From Cannabis sativa (Eukaryota; Streptophyta; Magnoliopsida; Rosales; Cannabaceae), in NCBI RefSeq assembly GCF_029168945.1, contig NC_083609.1:26019001-26083000 (forward strand): DNA of 64,000 bases, read 5' to 3'. The stretch's first letter is position 1. Each line of letters begins with the position of its first letter. Below the pieces are notes generated by a model. The model searched no databases, was not told where the DNA came from, and saw only the letters and a program-made list of their open reading frames with translations. Positions 1 through 12,042 of the stretch are shown here, one piece after another. The translations under genes and the position numbers were made by a program.

Positions 1-377
1 AGCATCTCCAAAGAGACACCAAATTTGGTGTTACACTATCACCAAATTTGGTGTCAAAAATTATTTCTACTCCAACCACAACACCAAAAATTACACTAAA
101 AAAATATTCCTTATTATTATATTAATTTTTTAATAAATTAAAAAAATAATATCATATTAATTAACAAAAATTACCACAATTGTTATATTTAAATAAACTT
201 ACTAATGTGATTAAATACAATAATACTGTAAAATCGGCAAAATTCGATAAATTAAAATATCATATTGCAATAACATAAATATTACATTACTAGAGAACAA
301 ACATTACATTCATGACAAAAAAATTACATTAAATTAAATTAAACTTGAAACACACACTTAAAATTAATTAAATTATA

Positions 378-1694
378 TTAATTTTGTGAGTTACCATATT
401 CGTCCCACAAGTGTTCGATTAATGCATTTCGAAGCTCAATGTGAGCATCTTTATCTTTAATTTTTCTATGTCTGGCAAGAAATTCTTGAAACCGAGCATT
501 ATCATCTTCTACCATCTCAACTTCTGGACTTGGCACTTCGACACGCTCTTCAATTGGTGCATTTAGATCACGTTCATCTTCTATTATCATATTATGCATA
601 ATAATACATGAAGTCATTATATCATGTAAAACCGTTTTATTCCAAAGACGTGCCGGTCCAGCAATAATTGCAAATCTAGATTGCAATACTCCAAATGCAC
701 GTTCAACATCTTTTCTACATGCTTCTTGTTTCATTGCAAATAGTTTCTTTTTTGGACCACGTGGATCATGGATAGTTTGAACAAGAGTGGACCATTTTGG
801 ATATATACCATCGGCTAAATAATAACCCATATTGTACTCTTTTCCTTTAATAACATAATTAGCGGGTGCAGCAATACCTTCAGCCAGATTAGCAAAAAGA
901 TGGGATGCCTCTAACACATTAATGTCATTATTAGATCCTGGTAAGCCAAAATATGCATGCCATATCCAGAGATCATAGTCAGCTACTGCTTCAAGAATAA
1001 TAGTCGGGGACCCACTACGACCGGCATATTGTCCTCCCCAAGCAGTTGGACAATTTTTCCATTTCCAATGCATACAATCCAAACTTCCCAACATTCCTGG
1101 AAAACCTCGACGTTCACCAATGTGGAGTAGTCTTGCAACATCATGAGCGTTGGGTGATCGGAGATTGTGGGCTCCAAACACCTCAACAACAGCACGAAAA
1201 AATCGCTTCAAGCTTTCTAAAGTTGTAGATTCTCCTATTTTGATGTATTCATCGGTAGCATCTGCCGGCATACCATATGCTAGCATACGAAATACAGCTG
1301 TAACTTTTTGCAAGCCTGATAACCCGAGTTTTCCCATTCTATCCCTTCGCTGGACAAAGTAATTGTCATGTCTTTGTATAGCATCCAAAATACGAAGGAA
1401 TAAAGCACGACCCATTCGAAATCTTCGGCGAAACATCAAATCGGTAAATCGAGGATTCTCTGCAAAATAGTCGTTGAAAAGATTACGATCAGCATTTTCC
1501 CGGTCACGGTTAATAACTATATGACCAGGAATCGAGCCTCGACGTGAGCTTTGATTTTGTTGGTGTTGAGCGATACAAAAATTATTGTTAGCAGTGATTT
1601 GACCTACCACTTGCATTTCTATATCATCATAATATTCATCATCTGAAGAAGACGATGATGATAAATACGATGAACTACCAGGATAAGAATTCAT
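378..1694 (-). CDS. PIF/Harbinger transposase (HARBI1-like DDE nuclease), intact
   Basis: A 438-residue single-exon reading frame, typical in length for plant PIF/Harbinger transposases. It would cut the element ends and join them to TAA-like targets in the nucleus. The N terminus is Ser/Asp-rich (residues 6-26), followed by a basic helical region (about 80-130). The DDE_Tnp_4 core covers about 200-375: GSLDCMHW (D206), GSNNDINV (D257), YLADGIYP (D295) and VERAFGVLQSRF (E331). D206, D257 and E331 are the likely catalytic acids by family comparison. The start was chosen at 1694 because the repeat array and the divergent gene follow directly upstream. There are no internal stops, so the enzyme may be functional; the partner gene at 2734 is broken. 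Confidence 0.93.
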   Translation of the reverse strand: MNSYPGSSSYLSSSSSSDDEYYDDIEMQVVGQITANNNFCIAQHQQNQSSRRGSIPGHIVINRDRENADRNLFNDYFAENPRFTDLMFRRRFRMGRALFLRILDAIQRHDNYFVQRRDRMGKLGLSGLQKVTAVFRMLAYGMPADATDEYIKIGESTTLESLKRFFRAVVEVFGAHNLRSPNAHDVARLLHIGERRGFPGMLGSLDCMHWKWKNCPTAWGGQYAGRSGSPTIILEAVADYDLWIWHAYFGLPGSNNDINVLEASHLFANLAEGIAAPANYVIKGKEYNMGYYLADGIYPKWSTLVQTIHDPRGPKKKLFAMKQEACRKDVERAFGVLQSRFAIIAGPARLWNKTVLHDIMTSCIIMHNMIIEDERDLNAPIEERVEVPSPEVEMVEDDNARFQEFLARHRKIKDKDAHIELRNALIEHLWDEYGNSQN

Positions 1695-1772
1695 ATTTTT
1701 TTCAAAGTTAAATTGTATATATTTTTGGTGTGCCTCATATCATGTATCATATCCATATTTTATAGTGTAAAC

Positions 1773-2640
1773 ATTCTTATCTTCTGATTCCAAAATTAAA
1801 AGATAAGAAATCTAGTGATTTAATCTTGGCCACTGAAATTATTTCACCACGATCTCAAACGGTGCAGTGTGTTGTCACATCACAACCTTATCTTCTGATT
1901 CCAAAATTAAAAGATAAGAAATCTAGTGATTTAATCTTGGCCGCTGAAATTATTTGACCACGATCTCAACCGTTGCAGTGTGTTGTCACATCACATCCTT
2001 ATCTTCTGATTCCAAAATTACAAGACACAAAATCTCAGTTTAATCTTGGCCGCTGAAATTATTTCACCACGATCTCAACCGTTGCAGTGTGTTGTCACAT
2101 CACAACCTTATCTTCTGATTCCAAAAGTAAAAGATAAGAAATCTAGTGATTTAATCTTGGCCGCTGAAATTATTTGACCACGATCTCAACCGTTGCAGTG
2201 TGTTGTCACATCACATCCTTATCTTCTGATTCCAAAATTACAAGACAAAAAATCTCACAGTTTAATTTTGGCCGCTGAAATTATTTCACCACGATCTCAA
2301 CCGTTGCAGTGTGTTGTCACATCACAACCTTATCTTCTGATTCCAAAATTACAAGACAAAAAATCTCAGTTTAATCTTGGCCGCTGAAATTATTTCACCA
2401 CGATCTCAACCGTTGCAGTGTGTTGTCACATCACAACCTTATCTTCTGATTCCAAAATTAAAAGATAAGAAATCTAGTGATTTAATCTTGGCCGCTGAAA
2501 TTATTTGACCACGATCTCAACCGTTGCAGTGTGTTGTCACATCACATTCTTATCTTCTGATTCCAAAAGTAAAAGACAAGAAATCTCACAGTTTAATCTT
2601 GGCCGCTGATATCATTTCACCACGATCTCAACCGTTGCAA
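1773..2640. repeat. Eight ~111-bp tandem repeats in the divergent Harbinger promoter
   Basis: Units start near 1775, 1887, 1998, 2107, 2218, 2329, 2438 and 2550, recognised by CTTATCTTCTGATTCC. Each has the same order of blocks: an A-rich AAGATAAGAAATC block, ATCTTGGCCGCTGAAATTAT, CACGATCTCAACCGTTGCAG and TGTTGTCACATCACA. CAACCGTTG (arms CAAC/GTTG around one C) is kept in all but the first unit. The array lies between the 5' ends of the two Harbinger genes and so probably acts as regulatory or transposase-binding DNA. Confidence 0.92.
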
Positions 2641-2655
2641 TGTATTTTCCTTTCC

Positions 2656-2662
2656 TATATAA
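2656..2662 (+). promoter_or_regulatory. TATA box of the Harbinger Myb-like gene
   Basis: TATATAA lies 72 bp before the ATG at 2734, just after the last tandem repeat. Position and sequence fit a core promoter; transcription itself is inferred. Confidence 0.5.
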
Positions 2663-2733
2663 TTTCACACTTCTCATTCAATTTGATCACATCTCTTCAA
2701 CATATTTCCTAAATAGCTATATTTTCTTCAAAA

Positions 2734-3886
2734 ATGTCTTCCATTCGCGGTTCTTCTTACTCAGTAGAGGAAGATGTGCACTTGTGTCATGTCTATGTTG
2801 ACATTTCTCAAGATCCAATCGTAGGAAGAAATCAATCAGGTAATAATTTTTGGGCAAGAGTTCAATCAGAGTACCACAAAGATGGAAAATTTAGTAATAA
2901 ACCTCGCCCAGTAAGATCTTTGCAAACTCGAATGTCTACTATTAATAGTGCAGTTGCAAAATTAAGGGGATGTATCAACCAAATTGAAAATAAAAATCCA
3001 AGTGGTGCTTCAGCAGAAGACATTGTAAGTGTTTGTTATTATAATTTATTTATTATTACTATCTTATTTTTCAATTTTCATTAACGTGATTACTTAATTT
3101 ATATTGCAAATGCTTAATTCAAGCGAAGATGTTATTAGCCCAAGATAAAAAGTACGATAAAGGCTTTAAATTTGATCATGTGTGGCACATCCTCAAAGGT
3201 ATTCAAAAGTTTTCAAATGATGAAAACATCAATGCACCACGTAGATTCCAACACGAAGGTCCTAGTTTCACTTCATCGAAATCATCATCTCACAATTTTG
3301 AGTCTCCAACATCGGCATCCACTGGTATGAGTTCATTTGATCTAAACATGAATAATGAGGAAATGAATACTTATCCAACAGAAAGACCAAGTGGTATGAA
3401 AAAAGCAAAAGAAAAACAATTAGATAATAATCAATTCAACAAACTAATAGAACAAAATAAAGAACTCATTGAAGTATTGAATAGAGTAACAAGGATAAAA
3501 ATGAACATCAGAGAAAAAAGGCTGACCAAAAAATTTTATTCACGGATTTTAATTCTATATCCGATATAGAGTTTCGTCAGTACATTCAAAGTGAAAAAAG
3601 ACGAATTTACAAAGAAAGGGCACAAACATCCGAAGTTGGAGAACAAGGAGACGGATCTCAATATGAGGGATCTCAATATCAGGGATATCCAAATCAGGGA
3701 TCTCAATATCAGGGATCACAATATGAGGGGTCACAATATCGAGCATCTCAAGATTCGGGACATGGCGTTGAAGATGAAGATCAACGATCTCAAGATCAAG
3801 GTGAAAGAGCTGAAAATGACTCACAAGTTTATAGTCCGTATTATGACTATCTTGGCGGATCAATAAATAATCTTCCACATTATTAA
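2734..3886 (+). pseudogene. Harbinger Myb/SANT-like DNA-binding partner protein, frameshifted
   Basis: This is the second protein of PIF/Harbinger elements, which binds element ends and carries the transposase into the nucleus. Exon 1 (2734-3024) encodes a Myb/SANT-like domain (SYSVEEDVHLCHVYVDIS, then FWARVQSEYH). It ends at a GT donor (ATT|GTAAGT), and exon 2 resumes at 3129 after an AG acceptor. Exon 2 carries FKFDHVWHILKG and the ERPSGMKKAKEKQ segment of the NAM-associated C-terminal domain. Compared with the duplicate copy downstream, one base is missing near 3472. This moves the last ~135 codons (3555-3886, with GSQY-type repeats) out of frame and gives an early stop near 3569. The DNA-binding half is intact. 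Confidence 0.85.
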
Positions 3887-4867
3887 ATTGTTGTATCTCA
3901 TTTTGTCTTTGAAGGTTCGTATCTGTGCTATTACTTTTCCGTTTAATGTTTGGTGTGTTGTATTTTAATTTTTAAATGTATGTTTAAGTTTGTAATGTTT
4001 TTATTATGTATTAATGAGTGTGCTTTAATTTTATAATGTTCTGTTGTGTAATATAAAATATGTGTACTATTGATTAATAAGAATATGATGTTTTAGTGTG
4101 TTTAATTTTAATTTTAATATGTGTTCAATTTTAAAAATTATTTTTATTGTTTAATATAAAAAAATATAATAAATTTTTACTTAAATTATAATTAAAAGAA
4201 AAAAATAATTTATGATATTCACATTTAAATTTACACAAAAATAAATATTATAAGGTGCTTTTACAATGTATTCTTCTAAATAAAAGAGTCACGCAACAGA
4301 AAGTTTGAATTTTATTTTCGGCATGTTAAATTTTTTTAAATTTTTTAAAATTTTGCAAGATGTTTTAAATAACTATAATGTACACGACCATAAAAAAAAA
4401 AAAAGACTAAACAAGTCTCCCGAATGCCGAAACAGGTAGGAGTAAATCAGTGCACCACTTTTAAAGAAGTGCTCTATTTTCGGCTTATTAAATTTTTCTA
4501 AATTTTTTTAAATTTTACAGGATGTCTTAAATAATTATAATATACACTACTATATAAAAAAAATAGACTAAAAAAGTTTCTCGGGTGCCGAAATAAATAG
4601 GAGTAGATTCGTACATCACTTTTAAAAATGTGTATTAAAAAATTTCCCAAAAAATAATTCTTAATTTTACAAATATAATAATATAAATATATATAAATAT
4701 TAATTAAATTATTAAAAAAACTAAAAAAAAAAAATGCAGTGGCTACAGTGCACGGCATATAAGCCGTGCACTGTAGATATATCCTCATTTTGCAGTGCAT
4801 GATGGTGCCTCCTTGGAGCATTAACTACTCCATTTTTGAATTTTTGCTGCCTCCTTGGAGGTGCTCT
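3370..4867. repeat. First copy of the ~1.5-kb Harbinger 3'-end tandem duplication
   Basis: From TTATCCAACAGAAAGACC onward this stretch repeats almost base for base at 4866-6368. It covers the last part of the Myb-like gene, its 3' flank and the right terminal inverted repeat (GGAGGTGCTC, to 4866). The junction shares a C(TC)TTATCC microhomology. Within the unit, two diverged sub-repeats of about 165 bp (near 4315-4475 and 4477-4640) each start with a TTTTCGGC block and contain a GCCGAAA block. Confidence 0.9.
4743..4776. repeat. Perfect 14-bp-arm hairpin
   Basis: Arms CTACAGTGCACGGC (4743-4756) and GCCGTGCACTGTAG (4763-4776) flank a 6-base ATATAA spacer. The same hairpin recurs at 6244-6277 in the second duplication copy. 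It lies about 90 bp inside the right element end, so it may be a subterminal structure. Confidence 0.85.
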
Positions 4868-5383
4868 TATCCAACAGAAAGACCATGTGGTGTAAAAAAA
4901 GCAAAGGAAAAACAATTAGGTAATGATCAATTCAACAAACTAATGGAACAAAATAAAGAACTCATTAAAGTTATTGAAAAGAGTAACAAGGATAGAAATG
5001 AACGTCACAGAAGAAAGGCTGACGAAAAAATTTTATTCACGGATTTGAATTCTATATCCGATCCAGAGTTTCATAAGTACATTCAAAGTGAAAAAAGACG
5101 AATTTACAAAGAAAGGGCACAAACATCCGAAGTTGGAGAACAAGGAGAAGGATCTCAATATGAGGGATCTCAATATCAGGGATATTCAAATCAGGGATCT
5201 CAATATCAGGGATCACAATATGAGGGGTCACAATATCGAGCATCTCAAGATTCGGGACATGGCGTTGAAGATGAAGATCAACGATCTCAAGATCAAGGTG
5301 AAAGAGCTGAAAATGACTCACAAGTTTATAGTCCGTATTATGACTATCTTAGCGGATCAATAAATAATCTTCCACATTATTAA
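4866..5383 (+). pseudogene. Duplicated C-terminal part of the Harbinger Myb-like gene
   Basis: Only the C-terminal part is present: it starts within the TERP..KKAKEKQ segment and runs open to the stop at 5383. Unlike the first copy, its frame is continuous through a charged stretch (NKELIKVIEKSNKDRNERHR) into GSQYEGSQYQG repeats and the end SINNLPHY. It has no exon 1 and no DNA-binding domain. It shows the ancestral frame and so identifies the base missing in the upstream copy. Confidence 0.85.
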
Positions 5384-6368
5384 ATTGTTGTATCTCATTT
5401 TGTCTTTGAAGGTTCGTATCTGTGCTATTACTTTTCCGTTTAATGTTTGGTGTGTTGTATTTTAATTTTTAAATGTATGTTTAAGTTTGTAATGTTTTTA
5501 TTATGTATTATTGAGTGTGCTTTAATTTTATAATGTTCTGTTGTGTAATATAAAATATGTGTACTATTGATTAATAAGAATATGATGTTTTAGTGTGTTT
5601 AATTTTAATTTTAATATGTGTTCAATTTTAAAAATTATTTTTATTGTTTAATATAAAAAAATATAATAAATTTTTACTTAAATTATAATTAAAAGAAAAA
5701 AATAATTTATGATATTCACATTTAAATTTACACAAAAATAAATATTATAAGGTGCTTTTACAATGTATTCTTCTAAATAAAAGAGTCACGCAACAGAAAG
5801 TTTGAATTTTATTTTCGGCATGTTAAATTTTTTTAAATTTTTTAAAATTTTGCAAGATGTTTTAAATAACTATAATGTACACGACCATAAAAAAAAGACT
5901 AAACAAGTCTCCCGAATGCCGAAACAGGTAGGAGTAAATCAGTGCACCACTTTTAAAGAAGTGCTCTATTTTCGGCTTATTAAATTTTTCTAAATTTTTT
6001 TAAATTTTACAGGATGTCTTAAATAATTATAATATACACTACTATATAAAAAAAATAGACTAAAAAAGTTTCTCGGGTGCCGAAATAAATAGGAGTAGAT
6101 TCGTACATCACTTTTAAAAATGTGTATTAAAAAATTTCCCAAAAAATAATTCTTAATTTTACAAATATAATAATATAAATATATATAAATATTAATTAAA
6201 TTATTAAAAAAACTAAAAAAAAAAATAAATAAAAATGCAGTGGCTACAGTGCACGGCATATAAGCCGTGCACTGTAGATATATCCTCATTTTGCAGTGCA
6301 TGATGGTGCCTCCTTGGAGCATTAACTACTCCATTTTTGAATTTTTGCTGCCTCCTTGGAGGTGCTCT
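4866..6368. repeat. Second copy of the Harbinger 3'-end duplication
   Basis: Near-identical to 3370-4867. Differences include a shorter A-run near 5893 and a small insertion near 6226. It ends in the right terminal inverted repeat, followed by TAA. Confidence 0.9.
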
Positions 6369-7471
6369 AAGAGATTAAAATGAATGAATGGTATAGACTC
6401 TAAAATTTTAATTTAGGAGTTGATGGCGCCAATTTCAAAGTTCAAGGGCCCAAATTATTATTATTATTATTATTCAATGAATCCATTAACTGTTCTAAAA
6501 GGTTATAAAAAAAATAAGAAGCCAAAGATGACAAAAAGGTGGTGAGTGGTGACACACCACACGTTGGGAGGATGCGTAAAGGGCATTAGATTTTTGATTG
6601 AAATTGATGGATTACTATTCTAGCAGAGGCACTGTCATTGTCCAACTACCTCTAATCTAAACAAGAATTTCTGATTCAGCCGAAAGCAACACCTGATTTC
6701 AACCGTGGAACCCACCCAACATTACATTATTTTATTACATATTGTCATAACACACCAATATTGAAAATTATGGCTTGCATCACAAAACCTCTAAATTAAT
6801 TGAATGTTTTATATATAGCTTAATATTTTACTATTTATTTCATGTAAAACAATGTGAACTAATATACTTATACTGACAACCTATAATTAATTCTTTATAA
6901 TCTTTATTAGAGTAAAAAAGTATTATTATGGACACCAAAATACTAAAAATAATATAAGATATAAATATTTTGTGTAATGACCGAGAGATTTAGCTTTTTA
7001 TTTAATGAACTATCATTTTCAAAAAAAAAAAAACTAATAGTTTTTTATAATTTTTTTTAAATTAAAATAAATAAAACTTAATTTAAAATTATATTAATAC
7101 TAATATTATACCTCATAAAGTTCCTAAGCGGTTTACTTTATCATTTTTTAAAGTAAAAATATATAAGATATTGAATTATACCAAATCAATATAAGATAAT
7201 CTTTAATGGAAGATAAAAAATTAATCTATAAATAGTACAAATAATAGTTTTGTCATATTTTTGTATCAATTTTTATTATTATGCTTAAATGCATAATTAT
7301 AAATTTTAATGCAAAATTTAATATATTATTAATACTTTTTTAATAATTCATTAAAAATATAAAATAATAATCATACAAAAATAAATATAAAATTTAATAA
7401 TAATTATAAAAATTATTTAATACAAATCAACATACTTAACTAAATTTTAATAATAAAATATTAAAAAATAG
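6369..7471. other. AT-rich intergenic DNA
   Basis: No coding signal. It contains an ATT microsatellite (about 6452-6474) and a short LINE 3' tail at 6971-7033, listed separately. Nothing else is recognised. Confidence 0.7.
6971..7033 (+). mobile_element. Very short 3' end of a LINE with poly(A)
   Basis: TGTAATGACCGAGAG, a diverged stretch and CATTTTCAAAAAAA match the 3' end of the LINE at 13018-15357 (TGTAATGACCGAGAGGTC to CATTTTCAAAAA). This is an extreme 5'-truncated insertion of the same or a sister family. No clear target duplication was found. Confidence 0.7.
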
Positions 7472-7724
7472 TGTTATAAAATAATATAATATAATATAAA
7501 GTAGATGAGAAGAAAGAAGAAAAAGATGAAGAGAGAAAGAGAAAGTAAATGAGAATTTCTGAGTTGTTTATTCCAATGGGGTGAACCCCTATTTATACAA
7601 ATACAAGAGTGAGATATTAAGAAACTAAGAAAAAGGGAAACTAAGGAAAAGAGGAATGTTGATTACAATTCATGGTAATAAATAAAAGATTTGGACATCC
7701 ACATAATTATTAATATTTATAACA
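7472..7724 (-). repeat. 3' LTR (left) of the LARD-like element
   Basis: 253 bp, TG...CA termini, adjacent to the purine tract at 7725-7735. Confidence 0.9.
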
Positions 7725-7744
7725 CTCCCCCTTGGATGTCCATA

Positions 7745-8375
7745 ATAACTGCCTTATTAAAAATCTTGCTGAAAACTTGATCAAAGGAAAAAGAGTATAG
7801 TGTAAACTAACTCCCCCTCATTTAGACATTTGTGGAGATCTTCTAATTGACGAATTTCGATCTTGTCTGCCGTCTTCTCAAATGTTGATGTTGGTAATAA
7901 CTTTGTAAATAAGTTTGTAAGATTGACACTTGATTGAATATGTTGAACACCAATATGCATTTTCTTGAAGCGTATAAAGAAGAATTTCGTGAATGTGTTC
8001 TAACTCTATCTCCTTCAATGTACCTCCTTTTAGTTGAACGATGCAAGCAGTATTATCCATAGAGAATTGCTTGGGTTGATACTTCTTTATTGAGTGCAAT
8101 TCATATGTTTCCCGAATATGCTATGCCAATGATCTCACTCACACACATTCTCTACTTGCTTCATAAAATGCAAGTATGTTAACATGATTTATAGTTGCCT
8201 CGTTAAAAACCTTGCCAGAAAAACCCAGTTGGACAAAATCTGAGCTAGGGAAAAGAGTACAATATATATTTCACATTCATAATTATTTGCAAGTTGCCTC
8301 GTTAAAAACCTTGCTAGGAAAACCCATTAGGACAAAACCTGAACTAAGGGAAAAAGAGTGCAACATGAATATGTC
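7745..8375 (-). repeat. Three diverged repeats near the 3' end of the LARD-like element
   Basis: The blocks at about 7750-7800, 8195-8265 and 8293-8368 share GCCTCGTTAAAAACCTTGC (or close variants), then AAAACCC, GGACAAAA and GGGAAAAAGAGT. Such stretches are common between the polymerase region and the 3' LTR of dicot Copia elements (recalled, not checked), which supports a Copia origin. Confidence 0.65.
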
Positions 8376-11300
8376 TCCCCCTCATGCACATATGATCCAT
8401 AATTCTTTTGGTGATAATATATCTCATAAGATTATTGTTATCACTTTTAAAATATCACCATATATAATCTTTGATCATATATTTTCTATAACTCTTCCAG
8501 AGTATGCATGGACTTCTAATTATAGATGAGGGGTTCGTGGAACATTAGTCTTTATCCAACTAATTGTATCATTCATGTGTGTACACAACTTTGTTCATAC
8601 GAAAATTTAAAATTTCAAGTAGATATGAACATAACACATTAATGGTACTACAAATTTTCATTTGTGACAATGATGGTACTCCAAGGCCATATATTTATTC
8701 CATCTTGTTTTATGATCTTAATTTCCATATCAAATGATCATATATCTATAATTCTTGATACATATGAAGTACTTCAGGACTTCAATACTAATGAACAAAT
8801 TTTATACATTAATATTTCTCGAAATACAAAAGAAATAAAAGTTTGTTCTTCAATTAATCAAAAACTCTTCAAGAGTCTATCACAACGTATAATTTACGTA
8901 TTTATATTGCATAGACAACCATAGGTATTTTTCAAATAATAATTTACTTACATGTCTTTATTTCATACAAAGATCTTTGTCATATAGTGCGCGCGACTTT
9001 GAATTTATATCACTTAAGACATGTATTAAATTCTTCTAGAATTTTTAGATAAGGCTTATTTCAAATTCTCACTATATTAGGAGCTCCAAATAAATAACCT
9101 TTAGTTGCAACATTTATGTGACGCTTATAAATCCTCATAAAATATATTCCAGGCTATAATCAAATCATGATTATATTTTCTCAATATTTAAGCCTTATTT
9201 TAATCAATCTCATGTCTATGCAAACTTTGTACAACAATTCATTATGTACAAATACATATATGCAAATTTCTCATTAGAAATATTTATTTGCACACCCTAC
9301 AGGTATTACTTCACTTTATGTGAGTAAATTTGCCTGGATTGCGTCATAATATTTTGGCCAAAAATCAAAATGTATGTCGATGATTCTCGACAAATCTAAT
9401 ACCATGATCCTTGCTATCTCATGTTAGTTTATTGCATATGCAAACATTCAATATTTATTGTCGACAAAAATTTCAATGATAATTTCCTCCCATATTGACA
9501 TAACTTATAGAGATCTCTTTAAATTACATATTTTTCAAATATGTTTATCATTTATAGGTACCTATATAGAATCACTTCAGGGATTCAATTATGATCAAAT
9601 GTGTTATGTCTAACTTCTCTTGGGAGTCTTTTCGAGTACCGTTTTCATCACGGTTATCATTTTAATACTTTATAACAATAAGGTATCTCCATGAGTACCT
9701 CTAGATTTAACAACTTCAGGGCAAATCAAATGAACGTTTATTAATAATTTCTACATTGTTCATTTACGCTTCAGGCGTTTTCAACTCATTCTATCTCAAC
9801 TTTGAATAATATTGATTTGCAGTTGGTATATATCATTTTGAACTATATTGTTCTTATATACTTTGTGCAAGGATCATTTTTCAAAAATTATCATCGATCC
9901 CAACTGCTTCTCTCCCCCTGATCGAGAGAATTTTTAAAAATTGTGATATCTAATAATATTAATATACCTGTAGGGATTTCAGTATATCACAATGAATCAA
10001 TATTTATTTAAACTCATATATACTATATGACATTGAACTTCAGGTTCAATAAACTTCAGTTTCAAGTTCAATCCTTATGAACTTAATTCATTTCTAAGAA
10101 TGAGTCATACGTGTATAATTAGAAATACATAAATTTACACATTTTGTAAATGCATGATTATATAATCTTATCACATCGATAAGAAACTATGCAATAAAAA
10201 TCTAACAATGGCTCAAGATTGTTAAGAAAATATAATTTAAATATTTTCTATGTGCAAATATATGCACATTCTTCTTTTGAGCCTTATAAATAACAATGAG
10301 AAGAATCTTCTGGTTCTTCAACAAAATTTAGTCAAATTCTTTGACAATTTATTGCATATGATTGATCATGTCAAAATAATTCAATTCATGAACTTCAGGT
10401 TCACTATAATTTGTATTTCAATGAAACTTTCAAAATGTAATGTAAATTCATTACAACATAATCATTACAAGTTTCATTTTCATATACACGAATAATATAA
10501 TTATATTATTCTCCAAAACATATACACTCTTCAGGAATCACTATCATCAATTCAATGATGTGTATAATTTAAAAGATACATGACAACTTCATCATGTTAT
10601 TGTAATGGTCAAATAGATATAACCATAACATATCATTCATTTTTCCTGATATCTTTTTAACAAGTCGTCTAATTTATTAATAGACTATTCATCAGTCTAA
10701 TTATCATGACTTGATATATTATATATTTAAATGTACAACAAGTACATATAATAAGTTATTTATTATCACTTTCATAACTAGATAAAAGTTACACATCTAG
10801 GTACATACAAAGACATTTTACTACTCAAAGTAGCAATGTATGTAAGACTTCTTCAGAAAGCTTTTCAACTAATCATTTTGTGATTCTTTATCACTTTGAT
10901 TATATTGGATCACTAACAAATATTAGTAAATTATATATCCACTTTTGGGAATATGCAAACTGAATTATATAGTAACTATATATTTACATATCATGTACCA
11001 ACAATAGTTTGAAACTATTGATTTCAAGAAATAATAAAATATGTATATATTAATTTGCTTCTGGCATTACCAATATATGTGAAATCTATATTCTTTGAAA
11101 TAGAATTTCATGCCTATTCATTCTCTTTAGGTAATGATATTTAAATATTCTAAATGTACAATAAGTTTGTACAATTCACATTCTATTAAATAATCAAGTA
11201 TACTTTTATCTTGATTATAAGTGTGTCCGTACTACAAGTACGCGACCACTATTATTCAATTTCACACATGATATATAGATTTCATGCACTTTGATTGTGT

Positions 11301-12042
11301 GTGGTATCTCATCTTTTGGTTGTTTCCACTTTTTTCTGGAAATATTTGAGTAGTAAATAATGTCATTGATTATTTAAAATCATTACATTCACTTCGGGGA
11401 ATGACGTTGAACAAGTAGAACATTATTATAAATTTCTTAAAAATTTATTACTTGTTCATCCATAAAAATATAAGAAATTATTCAACAATTTCTTTTACGA
11501 TATTTCAAAGAATATATGAATGCAATTTTTGCATAATCTCCAAGATGTATGCAAAATTTGATCTTTAATATATGTCACATGCAATAATTTCCAACATTGC
11601 AAGTAATAACAATGTATAGTAACATGACTAATACAAACAATCTTTAAAAGTAGTTGAATTCAATTCGTATCATTCTCTGCAGAGAATGATGAACAATAAA
11701 TACATGTCTCATGTATTTAAATAACATTAGTCATGCTCACTGTTATTCTTATACTTTGATGTTTTAATGCAATTTTCTTAACATTCTGTGTAGGTATTCA
11801 AAACCCACTATAAAATTGCATCAATAATAATCATTTTTAATGATTCTTTAGTTGTATTCACATAAATACAATCATTTTTTTTTTGACAAATATAAAACAT
11901 TTACTTCAGGAAATGTTTGTCAAAATCTATATCGATATTAGATTACTTTTCATTGTCCTCAAAGAATACAAGAACATATATATAAATATGTATTCATCTC
12001 TTTCATTATATATCCATCAACTATATAATGAATATTACGTTT

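Larger units (their letters stand above)
1..6367. mobile_element. PIF/Harbinger DNA transposon, near-complete, 3' end duplicated
   Basis: The left end starts at the window edge with AGCATCTCCAA; one further G presumably lies just outside. The right end reads GGAGGTGCTC at 6358-6367, whose reverse complement GAGCACCTCC matches the left terminus, and it is followed by TAA, the usual 3-bp target of this superfamily. The element carries the two expected divergent genes: a transposase on the minus strand and a Myb/SANT-like protein on the plus strand, separated by a tandem-repeat array. The 3' third is tandemly duplicated (3370-4867 and 4866-6368). The left target copy is not visible, so the left boundary rests on terminal similarity alone. 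Confidence 0.88.

Noticed and set aside
378..1694. Host HARBI1-like domesticated transposase
   Set aside because: Terminal inverted repeats, TAA flank and the partner gene show it belongs to a transposon.
3555..3878. Long frames on both strands across the GSQY-repeat region (also 3591-3866, 5052-5321, 5088-5363)
   Set aside because: Shadows of the repetitive codons of the Myb-like C terminus; the true frame ends at 3886 and 5383.
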